A stretch of DNA of 47,344 nt from an uncultured Lachnospiraceae bacterium (GTDB lineage Bacteria; Bacillota; Clostridia; Lachnospirales; Lachnospiraceae): positions 27,767 to 75,110 of the forward strand of contig CAJTRU010000009.1 of NCBI GenBank assembly GCA_910579085.1, read 5' to 3'. A program made the position numbers and the translations under genes. Shown in pieces: positions 15,949 through 24,547 of the stretch; position 1 is the first letter of the stretch, and each line of letters begins with the position of its first letter. The notes beneath the pieces were generated by a model that did no database searches, was not told the origin of the DNA, and saw nothing but the letters and a program-made list of their open reading frames with translations.

Positions 15949-17642
15949 TATGCACTTCCTGTTTTGGCATTACAGGTATCTTTATAGAATTTATATGAAT
16001 TTTTGGAATTATTTTTCACTTCATACATTGCACAGTCTGCATAAACTACAAGGGAATTAAAATCCTCCGTATCCTGTGGGTATCCCGCAATTCCAATGCT
16101 TCCATGTATTGTATGTTTTATCCCCGATAAATCAAAATCTTCACGGAATATGCTTATACACCGTTCTGCCTCTTCTATATATCTGGAATTTGCTGTTCCT
16201 CTGGCTATAACGATAAATTCATCACCTGCAAAACGGTATGGCGTAAAATTAGCATCTGAAACATCTGACAGCCTCCTGGCAATCTGGCGCAATGCTTCAT
16301 CACCCACAGAGTGGCCATATGTATCATTAATATATTTAAAATTATCAATGTCTATCATCATTAACGCAAATGGCACTTTCGATTTTTCAAGGCCTGCCAT
16401 ATCCTTTTTAAACTTTGTGCGGTTATTAATCCCTGTAAGTATATCATGGTAATAAGCGTTTTCCAGTTTGTCCTTTGCTGCTGCCAGTTCTCCTGCCAGC
16501 CTTTTATATTTCCTGCTATTCCACAATGCAAACAATGAAAATAATATAACCCCTGACATAACTGTTATGCCTGGTTTTAAAACTTTCTGGTACTTTTCCC
16601 AGAAGGTTTTTTTATGGTTAATTACTTTTGCATTACGTGGTATAAGTGATAAATCAAGACCTGCATCCCTCATTACATTTTCATCAATACAGAAAATATT
16701 CGGGCTTTCTATAACAGTATTAAATGTTTTAGAAGGAGTACCGTTTATAATCTTCATAGCTATCTGTGCCGCAATCTCCCCTGACATTTCCATTGAAACA
16801 ACATTACCACCAAGAATTCCATCACCAAGTCCGCCCTCAACCATTTTAAATACAGGCACTTTTGTATTGCTGCATATAAATTTTATTGCTTCTGTATTTT
16901 TATATTTCCTGCCGCTTGCATCCTCTGTCATAACTACAAATATCAGTATTGAATTTTCTTTAACTGATGCAAACTTATTCTTCAGTTCTGAAGAACTAAA
17001 TTCCGATGTATTAATATCTGAAAAATCCAGTCCAGGGTACTGGCCTTTATATTTATAAAAGCTTTTGCGTACTGCTTCACCAGTTACTGAACTGTCTGAA
17101 ATCAGTATAATATCTTTGGCGTCTGGCAGCAGTCTGCGTGCAAAATTAATATTTTCACTGATAGAAAGCTTTTCAAGGACACCTGTAATATAAGGGTCTT
17201 TTACTGCTTCCTCTGCCAGCTCCTCGTCATTAACTCCCTCATACACAAGAGGTATTTTATCAAAAAGTTCTTTCTGGTATTTAATGGCAAAGTTTAATGC
17301 CGCATCATCGCCAAGTATTACCACATCATAGGGTTCAAGCCTTGACATACGGTATTTAAAACCCTTATAAAACTCTTCCATATCATTGTTACTGCTAAAA
17401 CGCTTTGTATCCATAAACTCATAGTCTATTGTAACACCTGTAGAAATCCCCTTCTTTATTCCTTCAATCTGGAATTGTACGGTGTCCCAGGCATATGAAT
17501 ATGAACTAATAAACAACACCCTGCCATTGCTATGTACACTGTTTCCTGTTTCTTCCCCTGCTGCAATACAGGTATTATAAAAAAGGCTTCCTGTTAAAAA
17601 CAACATAAATAACAGGCTCCTGTACTTAAATAACCTGAACAT
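15948..17642 (-). CDS. Membrane-bound diguanylate cyclase with extracytoplasmic ABC-substrate-binding-like sensor
   Basis: The 564-residue product makes c-di-GMP. It has a signal peptide (about 1-28), a periplasmic-binding-protein-like sensor of the ABC_sub_bind type (about 40-330, starting GRVLFISSYSYAWD), one transmembrane helix at about 370-390 and a C-terminal GGDEF domain whose active-site loop reads RFAGDEF at about residue 470. AGDEF is an accepted active variant. The usual RxxD inhibitory site just upstream is not evident (DVSD in its place), so product feedback may be weak. The start at 17642 is chosen over 17657 because GGGGGG is 9 bases ahead of it. It is divergent from the hydrogenase/chemoreceptor gene. 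The ligand is unknown. Confidence 0.87.
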   Translation of the reverse strand: MFRLFKYRSLLFMLFLTGSLFYNTCIAAGEETGNSVHSNGRVLFISSYSYAWDTVQFQIEGIKKGISTGVTIDYEFMDTKRFSSNNDMEEFYKGFKYRMSRLEPYDVVILGDDAALNFAIKYQKELFDKIPLVYEGVNDEELAEEAVKDPYITGVLEKLSISENINFARRLLPDAKDIILISDSSVTGEAVRKSFYKYKGQYPGLDFSDINTSEFSSSELKNKFASVKENSILIFVVMTEDASGRKYKNTEAIKFICSNTKVPVFKMVEGGLGDGILGGNVVSMEMSGEIAAQIAMKIINGTPSKTFNTVIESPNIFCIDENVMRDAGLDLSLIPRNAKVINHKKTFWEKYQKVLKPGITVMSGVILFSLFALWNSRKYKRLAGELAAAKDKLENAYYHDILTGINNRTKFKKDMAGLEKSKVPFALMMIDIDNFKYINDTYGHSVGDEALRQIARRLSDVSDANFTPYRFAGDEFIVIARGTANSRYIEEAERCISIFREDFDLSGIKHTIHGSIGIAGYPQDTEDFNSLVVYADCAMYEVKNNSKNSYKFYKDTCNAKTGSA

Positions 17643-17784
17643 ATAAAATCCCCCCATTATATATTTTAAATATTGCCAATTAATAGAATACCATTACTTT
17701 GTAAAAATATCAATTCCATATTTTTGCGGGAACATGATAAAGAAACCGTCCATAAAAAAATTACCTGGCAGACATGTTTTTCAC

Positions 17785-17813
17785 TTGTGGTTTTATATAT
17801 TTTTGCGTATACT
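17785..17813 (+). promoter_or_regulatory. Probable promoter of the hydrogenase/chemoreceptor gene
   Basis: TTGTGG at 17785-17790 and TATACT at 17808-17813 with 17-base spacing. It would give a leader of about 100 bases before the ATG at 17920. The -35 box is weak, so confidence is moderate. Confidence 0.4.
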
Positions 17814-17919
17814 ATTAGTAAGGGGATTTACATAGCATTGTGTTATTTCCATCTGACAAGTACAGAACTGGAAATAACATGTAATTATTCTATAAAATAT
17901 TGGAAAGGTATGGTTAATT

Positions 17920-19851
17920 ATGAGTATTATAGGATTAAAAAAGGAGAAATGTGTTGGCTGTAATGCATGTGTAAGGGCATGTCCGGCTGGTGATGCTAAC
18001 ATAGCACATTTGGATAACGATGGCAATTTAATTATTGAAATTGATGACAGCAAATGTATTAAATGTGGTGCCTGTATTGCCGCATGTTCCCATAATGCAC
18101 GTTATTTCCAGGATGATATCGGACAGTTTCTTGAAGATTTAAAATCAGGCAAGGAAATTGCTATTATTGCTGCACCTTCCATTAAAATTGCCTTTGAAGG
18201 CAACTGGCGCCATGCACTCCAGTGGCTACAGAACCAGGGTGTACATGGAATTTATGATGTAAGCTATGGTGCTGATATATGCACATGGGCACACCTGCGT
18301 TATATTGAAAAACATCCTGATGTTAAACTGATTTCCCAGCCATGTGCCGCTGTTGTCAATTATATCCAGCGCCATAAACCAGAACTTATACCACATCTGT
18401 CACCAGTACATAGCCCTATGATGTGTATTGCAATATATATACGTAATGTTCTTGGCTTTAAAGGTAAAATAGCTGCTATTTCACCATGTATAGCCAAAAT
18501 CGACGAATTCAGGGAGACTGGCAATATTATAGATTATAATGTAACAATGGAACATTTAAAAGATTACTTTGAGGAAAATGGAATAAGCCTTCCTGCAATT
18601 AAAGTATACAGCCAGTTTGAATTTAATGAGCACCAGGGATTAGAGGGTGCAATTTACCCTAAACCTGGCGGCCTTATGAAAAACCTTCTTATACATGCAC
18701 CTGAAATGGAGATTGTAACTTCTGAAGGAACAGAGAAGCTTTATAAAGATTTGGACAGGTACTGTGAAGAAAACTCCAGATGGCTTCCAACTGTTTTTGA
18801 TGTACTTAACTGTGAAAACGGCTGCAATGGCGGGCCTGCAACAGGCGTCCACTACAACTGTTTTACAATGAGTGATATTATGCATGATGTTGAACGCTAT
18901 GCAAGGAAAGTCCGGAAAGCAAACACTACTAAAAAAGGCATTGACAAGCAGTTTGATGAATTTGACAAGAAATTAAACCTTAATGATTACCTGCGTACAT
19001 ATAAATCACTTGCTGGTGTACAGCGCAAAATTACAGAGGCAGACATCGAAAAAGCATATTTAGAGCTTGATAAACATTCTGAAATGGATAAATCATTTGA
19101 CTGCCATTCATGTGGCTTTAAATCATGCCGTGAAATGGCTATTGCTATTGCAAAAGGAATTAATGAAAAAGAAAACTGCCACCAGTATATGATGAAATCC
19201 ATACGCAATGAACGCCAGAAGGTAACTTCTGTAAATAGTGAAGTGCTTGGAATGAATAATGAACTTGTTGAGATATTTGGCAGGCTTACAGACAATATTG
19301 ACCAGGTAACAAAAGAAACCAGCATTATACGTGAAACAGGAAAAGCAAGCAGCAATGAAATGGCAAATGTAGCTGAATATATGAATAACTTAAAAGTTCT
19401 TAATGAAAGTATTGCAGGTTCATTGGAACATATTAATTCCAGTGTAAAGAAATATAATGTAATGACACAGGATGTTGAAAAAATTTCTGGCAAAATCAAC
19501 CTGCTTTCCCTTAATGCAGCAATTGAAGCAGCAAGGGCAGGCGAAGCTGGAAGGGGCTTTTCTGTTGTTGCTTCTAATATACGTGAACTCTCTGAAAGCT
19601 CACGTGCTTCTGTTGGCAGCGCAAGGGAAAATGATGAGTCCATACAGTCTGCTATTAATGAAGTCAATGATATAATACGTAAATTCAGTGAAACTACAAA
19701 TGAACTTCTGGAAGCTGTACAGTCTTCTATTGATAATGTTAATAAAACTACTGAAAAAAGCAAAATGATTGAAGACTCTATGAATACGGTTGCCCTGATT
19801 GCAGAGCGTGTCCAGGAAGTAATAGAAAAGACCAACCATATTTTAAATTAA
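17920..19851 (+). CDS. Soluble FeFe-hydrogenase-like / methyl-accepting chemotaxis fusion protein
   Basis: The 643 residues join a redox module to a chemotaxis signalling module. Residues 1-60 hold two 4Fe-4S ferredoxin motifs (CxxCxxCxxxCP from residue 11). Residues about 75-340 match the C-terminal domain of FeFe hydrogenase, keeping the four expected cluster cysteines: C142 (QPC in place of TSCCP), C190 (SPCIAK), C298 and C302 (NCENGC). The cysteine used for proton transfer in catalytic enzymes is replaced (QP before C142). Residues 395-420 add a CxxC...C...C iron-sulfur motif. Residues about 435-643 are a chemoreceptor signalling domain with the hairpin tip INLLSLNAAIEAARAGEAGR at 527-546. 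There is no membrane segment, so it is a cytoplasmic receptor, probably sensing redox state or hydrogen and signalling to CheA. Confidence 0.88.
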   Translation: MSIIGLKKEKCVGCNACVRACPAGDANIAHLDNDGNLIIEIDDSKCIKCGACIAACSHNARYFQDDIGQFLEDLKSGKEIAIIAAPSIKIAFEGNWRHALQWLQNQGVHGIYDVSYGADICTWAHLRYIEKHPDVKLISQPCAAVVNYIQRHKPELIPHLSPVHSPMMCIAIYIRNVLGFKGKIAAISPCIAKIDEFRETGNIIDYNVTMEHLKDYFEENGISLPAIKVYSQFEFNEHQGLEGAIYPKPGGLMKNLLIHAPEMEIVTSEGTEKLYKDLDRYCEENSRWLPTVFDVLNCENGCNGGPATGVHYNCFTMSDIMHDVERYARKVRKANTTKKGIDKQFDEFDKKLNLNDYLRTYKSLAGVQRKITEADIEKAYLELDKHSEMDKSFDCHSCGFKSCREMAIAIAKGINEKENCHQYMMKSIRNERQKVTSVNSEVLGMNNELVEIFGRLTDNIDQVTKETSIIRETGKASSNEMANVAEYMNNLKVLNESIAGSLEHINSSVKKYNVMTQDVEKISGKINLLSLNAAIEAARAGEAGRGFSVVASNIRELSESSRASVGSARENDESIQSAINEVNDIIRKFSETTNELLEAVQSSIDNVNKTTEKSKMIEDSMNTVALIAERVQEVIEKTNHILN

Positions 19852-19885
19852 TTACAGTAACATGCTTATTTATGAGGGATAAAAA

Positions 19886-20572
19886 TTGTTCAATATAAAA
19901 ACCAGCATTATTTCAATAAATTACAGAAAAACTTTACAAAAATTCCTGCCAGGCATTATAGAAAAATGCAGGGAAAGCCAGGATGGAAGTGCTGCCAGCC
20001 GTTTCTTGCAGAAACTGGATGATGAGGATATTAATAAAATGTATAAAATTATATATAGCCTTCCAGATGATTTATATAATAATTTAATATGTATTATTAC
20101 AAGGCTGTTTTATAATGAAATATCAGAAAACCTGAATTCTGCCCTGCATAACCAGGGATATGGCAGCAGTCTCAGTATTGGCGGAATTGTTGCAGGCAAT
20201 GCGCCTGATGGCAGGCTTACATTATATTTTAACAATATTGAAGCTGATTTTAATAATTTACTATATTTATCAAGTGAAAAAATGTCTAATGGCATACTGG
20301 CATGGATATTAAAGTTAATATCCCCTGCATTATCTGGAAAAGACCCATATAAACAGGAAAAGAAAGTACTGTCATTATTACAGAACAGTTTTGTCAAAAA
20401 ACAGCTTGAAAATATGGCAGAAAAATCCCTGTTAAAAAACGGGATAGTAATAAAACTAGACGGAATTGAATTTTCACAGTCAGGAAGTAAACCTATAAAA
20501 TTAGAAAAATTAAGTAAAATAGAAAAATCATTTTTAGATATACTTGTTTCAATTATTAAGACAGCAGAATAA
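19886..20572 (+). CDS. Unknown protein downstream of the hydrogenase/chemoreceptor fusion
   Basis: I do not recognise this 228-residue protein. It starts with TTG, preceded by GAGGG at about 8 bases; no ATG fits better. It is mostly helical and basic-acidic mixed, with no signal peptide and no clear membrane helix. The middle (about residues 90-115) has a Gly-rich stretch SSLSIGGIVAGNAPDGRL followed by hydrophobic strands. It lies 34 bases after the receptor gene on the same strand, and a strong hairpin follows its stop, so the two form a two-gene operon. A role in the same redox-sensing pathway is inferred from position only. Confidence 0.7.
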   Translation: MFNIKTSIISINYRKTLQKFLPGIIEKCRESQDGSAASRFLQKLDDEDINKMYKIIYSLPDDLYNNLICIITRLFYNEISENLNSALHNQGYGSSLSIGGIVAGNAPDGRLTLYFNNIEADFNNLLYLSSEKMSNGILAWILKLISPALSGKDPYKQEKKVLSLLQNSFVKKQLENMAEKSLLKNGIVIKLDGIEFSQSGSKPIKLEKLSKIEKSFLDILVSIIKTAE

Positions 20573-20576
20573 ATAC

Positions 20577-20645
20577 AATATGGCAGTATAAAGCATATAA
20601 ATACATGGAAACTGTTTCTGTGTTTTATATGCTGTACTGCCATTA
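20577..20645. terminator. Long bidirectional hairpin terminator
   Basis: ATGGCAGTA and AAGCATATAAA on the left pair with TTTTATATGC and TACTGCCAT on the right, forming a long stem with a short bulge and a loop of about 17 bases. T-rich sequence follows on the plus strand. It lies between the convergent stop codons of the unknown gene and the cation exchanger gene. Confidence 0.75.
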
Positions 20646-20662
20646 TTATTACTTGTAATTTC

Positions 20663-21595
20663 TTATCTCTTGCAGATATATACAACATAGGCTGCATACA
20701 TCAGAAGCATTACTATACCTTCACCCCGTACAAGTTTCTGCTTTGACCATGCAAATCCCCATACTATAAGGCTCATTACAACAAGCACTAATATATCAAT
20801 AATATTTTCCATAATAAACGCAACTGGTGATATTGCTGCTGCCACACCTAACACAAGCAGTATATTGAAAATATTTGAACCAATTACATTTCCAAGAGCC
20901 ATGTCAACTTCATTTTTCTTTGCAGCAACCACTGATGTAACAAGTTCAGGAAGGCTTGTTCCAAATGCAACTACAGTAAGCCCTATAAGGTTTTCACTCA
21001 TTCCAAATTGTTCTGCAATTTTAGTAGCAGAGTCTACTACCACATCACCCCCGGCTATTATTGCAATAATTCCTCCAATAATATAAAAAATGCATTTCCA
21101 TATTGGCATTATCTCATATTCTTCTTCATTGTCCTGGCTTTCAGCCCTTGCTTTCTTTGCAGATATTACCATCCAGTATAAAAAACCTGCAAATATAACA
21201 GACATTACCATGCCATCCACGCGGCCTAATACCATGCCAGCAGAACCAAGCCCAAGTAATACAAGTGCAACTATAATTGAGAAAGGAAATTCCTTCTTAA
21301 GTGTCCCTTTGTCCACTGCAAGCGGGCAGAAAAGCGTACATACACCACATACAACCATAAGGTTAAATATATTAGAACCAACAGCATTGCTAATTGCAAG
21401 CGCATTACTGCCTGCAATGGAAGCATTAATGCTTACAGAACACTCTGGAAAGCTTGTTCCCATTGCAACAATAGTCATTCCAATTATAAGTGATGGCACT
21501 CTTAACATTTTTGCAACACTGGAACTCCCTTCTACAAAAAAGTCAGCACCCTTTATTAACAATATAAATCCTACAACTAAAAAAACATAAACCAT
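20663..21595 (-). CDS. Calcium/cation antiporter (CaCA family, YrbG-type)
   Basis: The 310-residue membrane protein has the two alpha-repeat signatures of sodium/calcium exchangers: GTSFPECSVSINAS and GTSLPELVTSVVAA, each followed by a conserved VGSNIFN or VIGSNIFN. About ten hydrophobic helices fit the two-fold 5-helix layout. YrbG-like proteins exchange Ca2+ for Na+ or H+. The gene starts 15 bases after the mntP stop, with GGAG before its ATG, so it is very likely expressed from the Mn-riboswitch-controlled promoter. That context raises the possibility that it exports Mn2+ or another divalent ion rather than Ca2+. Confidence 0.9.
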   Translation of the reverse strand: MVYVFLVVGFILLIKGADFFVEGSSSVAKMLRVPSLIIGMTIVAMGTSFPECSVSINASIAGSNALAISNAVGSNIFNLMVVCGVCTLFCPLAVDKGTLKKEFPFSIIVALVLLGLGSAGMVLGRVDGMVMSVIFAGFLYWMVISAKKARAESQDNEEEYEIMPIWKCIFYIIGGIIAIIAGGDVVVDSATKIAEQFGMSENLIGLTVVAFGTSLPELVTSVVAAKKNEVDMALGNVIGSNIFNILLVLGVAAAISPVAFIMENIIDILVLVVMSLIVWGFAWSKQKLVRGEGIVMLLMYAAYVVYICKR

Positions 21596-21610
21596 AATTA
21601 TCTCCTTTCT

Positions 21611-22195
21611 TTAAAACGCAATAATCCTAAGATGTTCCAGAAGTATCTTTAAACCAATAGCAATAAGTATTATCCCTCCTGCAAGCTGCGCCCTCCTTTC
21701 ATATTTATTACCAAATTTATTTCCTATTACAACTCCAGCAAAAGAAATTATAAAAGTTATTATTCCAATCATTCCTGCTGATAAAAAGATATTTGTGCCT
21801 TTAAGTAATGCAAATGTAATCCCTACAGCAAGCGCATCTATGCTTGTTGCAATAGCAAGTATAATTAACTGCTTAATACTGAATACGCTGCTGCCGTCCT
21901 TATTTTCCTGCTCTCCACCATCCTTCCTGAACGCTTCATAGACCATTTGCCCGCCTATAAGTGCAAGCAGTGCAAATGCAATCCAATGGTCTACAGACTC
22001 TATATACTTCTGGAAACGTGACCCCAGCAGATACCCGGCCACTGGCATGCCTGCCTGGAAAGCACCAAAAAATAAGGCAATTATCCCTGCACGCTTATAA
22101 TTGGTTACAGGCATTTCAAGCCCTTTACATATTGATACGGCAAATGCATCCATAGCAAGCCCTACAGACAGAAAAACTAATTCAATAATTCCCAT
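21611..22195 (-). CDS. mntP: Manganese efflux pump MntP
   Basis: The 194-residue protein has six hydrophobic helices and the two conserved acidic motifs LAMDAFAVSICKG (helix 1) and ATSIDALAVGITFA (helix 4) of MntP, which exports Mn2+ from the cytoplasm. Length is normal. AAAGGGG precedes the ATG. The upstream region holds a promoter, a yybP-ykoY (Mn2+) riboswitch and a terminator hairpin, so expression should rise when Mn2+ is high. The cation exchanger gene follows in the same operon. Confidence 0.95.
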   Translation of the reverse strand: MGIIELVFLSVGLAMDAFAVSICKGLEMPVTNYKRAGIIALFFGAFQAGMPVAGYLLGSRFQKYIESVDHWIAFALLALIGGQMVYEAFRKDGGEQENKDGSSVFSIKQLIILAIATSIDALAVGITFALLKGTNIFLSAGMIGIITFIISFAGVVIGNKFGNKYERRAQLAGGIILIAIGLKILLEHLRIIAF

Positions 22196-22327
22196 ATAAA
22201 ATCCCCTTTCATTTTTATAGTTACATTATTCCCTTATACACTGTTATAACAAGACTGGTTTCCAGAGATATGCCAGGATAACACAAGTAAACTTGTACAG
22301 CCTGGCTTTGCTTTTGTGGAAATAAAA

Positions 22328-22351
22328 AAACAGGTACTTCTGTACCTGTTT
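22328..22351 (-). terminator. Terminator hairpin between the Mn riboswitch and mntP
   Basis: On the minus strand AACAGGTAC and GTACCTGTT form a hairpin with a 4-base AGAA loop, followed by TTTTTTTATT. It lies after the riboswitch and 130 bases before the mntP start, the position expected of a riboswitch expression platform. How ligand binding opens it cannot be read by eye, because the obvious antiterminator partner is not apparent. Confidence 0.75.
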
Positions 22352-22385
22352 AAAAACCCAAGCACAGTATAAATATATTACTGTG

Positions 22386-22475
22386 CAAAAGTCTTGTTAT
22401 TTAAGATTAAGCCAGGCCATAGGCCGGGTTTGTTGGCTTATTCACGCATAATGCGTTAACTACTCCCTAATGCTG
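22386..22475 (-). promoter_or_regulatory. yybP-ykoY family manganese riboswitch
   Basis: Read on the minus strand, the leader holds TTAGGGAGTAG near the 5' side and AACAAGACTTTT at the 3' side, the two conserved internal loops of the yybP-ykoY Mn2+ aptamer. Between them are GC-rich paired segments (CCGGCCTATGGCCTGG) and GCCAACAAACC. It lies directly after a strong promoter and ahead of mntP, which is a classic target of this riboswitch. Confidence 0.85.
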
Positions 22476-22483
22476 TATGGAAT

Positions 22484-22513
22484 ATTATAGCAGACAGTGT
22501 TGTATGCTGTCAA
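22484..22513 (-). promoter_or_regulatory. Strong sigma-A promoter of the mntP operon
   Basis: On the minus strand TTGACA (22513-22508) and TATAAT (22489-22484) match the consensus exactly, with 18-base spacing and a TG extended -10. Transcription would begin near 22477, at the 5' edge of the riboswitch. Confidence 0.8.
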
Positions 22514-22520
22514 TTATTTT

Positions 22521-24419
22521 TTATTGTACAATATATGATAATGAATTTTTGCCTCTTGTGCCGTATTTATCAAAGGCTCTTACCATATACTCATACTCTT
22601 TCCCATTTTCTGCTTCATAGTCTGTATAACTTATGTTATTATTTTTCTTTGTCTTTTTAATGCAGACCCACTTATTTGTGCCTACAGCCCTGCGGAATAT
22701 TTTATAATATGACGCCTTTTCCAGCTTCTTCCAGTCAATTTTAACACCGCCAGGTACTTTCATTACATTTTGTATAATGCTTGTGCCATTCTCAGCCCAT
22801 AAAGTATATACCCTGCTTTTACCGCCAACTATGTATTTTACTTTACCACTAAAACAGTTTGCTGAACGCAGCTTTACATTCCACCTGTCAAGTGATACGC
22901 CATCTTTACGCATTACTTCAAGGGATTTAGCCTTATATGCTGGAAATGTCTTAACTGTTACTGACATATCATCATCAGGTGCTTTTACTGCTGATGATAT
23001 ATCTGTATACCCATCTTCTCCTACAAGCCTTATTTGCGTTTCTGTTTCAGGTGCTTTGGCGTATTTAAGTGCGTAACAAATATTAGCAGCAGCATCCCTG
23101 CCAAGCTCATTATAGCCAAGCTGTGTATAGTGTACTGACTGGTGGACATCTGCAACCCTTGAAGGCATAAGTACATCAGGTTTTTTCATATTGTTAAAAC
23201 TATAATATGCGCCTGTATCTTCATATCTTGATTTAAAATATGAGTCCACACCTTCATCTGTCACCCAGTCTTCTGAAATATGGCTTGCGAGGTATATATT
23301 TTTAAATTTCTCTTTAGATGAATTACACATATAATACTGCGCTTTTCTTGGGCCTGTCATATACAGGTCAGAAAAGTCTGTTGGATTACCATGCGCCCTT
23401 ACCATAAGTATTCCTGCAAACTCCATACGTTTGTTCAGGTTATTATACTTCTGGCCTCTTCCGTCACCAGTTTCTTCCATAAGCCTTTTATGCATAGACA
23501 TAAATTTTTTAAGGTATTTCCTGGCACTCATATTGTCATCTGACTCACCCTGAAGCCAGAAGTAACCTTTATGGCTTAATTTATAATGTCCTGCTTCTAT
23601 CTCTTTATTAAGAAGCTGCTCACATGCCTTATATAAAGATACTGCCTGCCAGAAGTTATTGTTCACCCTTTCCTTGCCAGGAAGCCATGTTTCAATAGAA
23701 CTCCCGCTGTGGGCAGCATTAACAAGCCATACCTTTTCATCTGTCTTTTTAACCCATTCTTTGGCAAGTGCACCATCAATACCAGTCTTGCCTGTTGCAT
23801 TTTCTGCATCAGTAAGGTTATTGGTACGCTGCCATTCATTAGCACTGCTGTTATCAGTTAAACTTGCAGGAATATAATCATATGGGTTCCAGATAGTAAG
23901 TTTAGGTGAAACTGTCTTAAAGCAGCCATTTGTCAGTGAATGGCTTAATGTTGACGGCCCATATGTATTGTATACTTTTCCTTCTTTATTTATAACATAC
24001 TCATTCTGGTAATCTTCAAGAATTCCTAGTTTATCAGGGCTTCCCTCCATATTGCTCTGTCCAATAAGGAGTAAAAGGCTTATCTTGGCAGCTTTAACCT
24101 TCACACCAATTTTTTTACCGTTCTTAAGTTCTACAACCGCTTTGCCGCAGCCAGTAGCAATTACTTTATTGTTGCTGCCTTCTGCAAGTTTAAGCACTTC
24201 ACTATCTTTTTTGCCTGTTTGTACATTATTTGACTTAACCGAAATTGTCTTTATTGTTTCAATGTCTTTTTTGAATGTATATCTGTCATCATACTTTAAT
24301 GTTATCTTAGAATCTGTATTTTTCATTGTAAGCTTTGCAGCTTGTGCATTACCTGGAACAAATATAAAAACCCCTGCCAGAATACACAAAATAACCAAAC
24401 CTTTACATATATTCTTCAT
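22521..24419 (-). CDS. Secreted SGNH esterase (sialate O-acetylesterase/CE6-like) with C-terminal fibronectin-like domain
   Basis: From the ATG at 24419 (GGAAG 7 bases upstream) the product has 632 residues. It has a signal peptide (about 1-28), an N-terminal Ig-like domain (about 30-110), an SGNH hydrolase with the nucleophile motif IGQSNMEG, the GE-containing block WLQGESDD, and a C-terminal block VHYTQLGYNELG carrying the catalytic His. After a linker region a fibronectin-type domain closes the protein (about 555-632). Members remove O-acetyl groups from plant polysaccharides or sialic acids outside the cell. The specificity is not clear, and the catalytic block is enlarged by inserts. Its stop is just beside the mntP promoter. 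Confidence 0.82.
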   Translation of the reverse strand: MKNICKGLVILCILAGVFIFVPGNAQAAKLTMKNTDSKITLKYDDRYTFKKDIETIKTISVKSNNVQTGKKDSEVLKLAEGSNNKVIATGCGKAVVELKNGKKIGVKVKAAKISLLLLIGQSNMEGSPDKLGILEDYQNEYVINKEGKVYNTYGPSTLSHSLTNGCFKTVSPKLTIWNPYDYIPASLTDNSSANEWQRTNNLTDAENATGKTGIDGALAKEWVKKTDEKVWLVNAAHSGSSIETWLPGKERVNNNFWQAVSLYKACEQLLNKEIEAGHYKLSHKGYFWLQGESDDNMSARKYLKKFMSMHKRLMEETGDGRGQKYNNLNKRMEFAGILMVRAHGNPTDFSDLYMTGPRKAQYYMCNSSKEKFKNIYLASHISEDWVTDEGVDSYFKSRYEDTGAYYSFNNMKKPDVLMPSRVADVHQSVHYTQLGYNELGRDAAANICYALKYAKAPETETQIRLVGEDGYTDISSAVKAPDDDMSVTVKTFPAYKAKSLEVMRKDGVSLDRWNVKLRSANCFSGKVKYIVGGKSRVYTLWAENGTSIIQNVMKVPGGVKIDWKKLEKASYYKIFRRAVGTNKWVCIKKTKKNNNISYTDYEAENGKEYEYMVRAFDKYGTRGKNSLSYIVQ

Positions 24420-24547
24420 ATCACACTTCCACACTAATATTTTTAACAGTCTGTTTAAACTGGCTGTTACAATATACTACATTAAGATGTGCCTGGGTTT
24501 GCTTTCTGTAATTTCCAGACACATCTTTATATTTACATGTTACATTA

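Noticed and set aside
22386..22475. tRNA gene
   Set aside because: GC-rich paired segments could look tRNA-like, but there is no anticodon arm or TTCGA loop, and the Mn riboswitch motifs fit.
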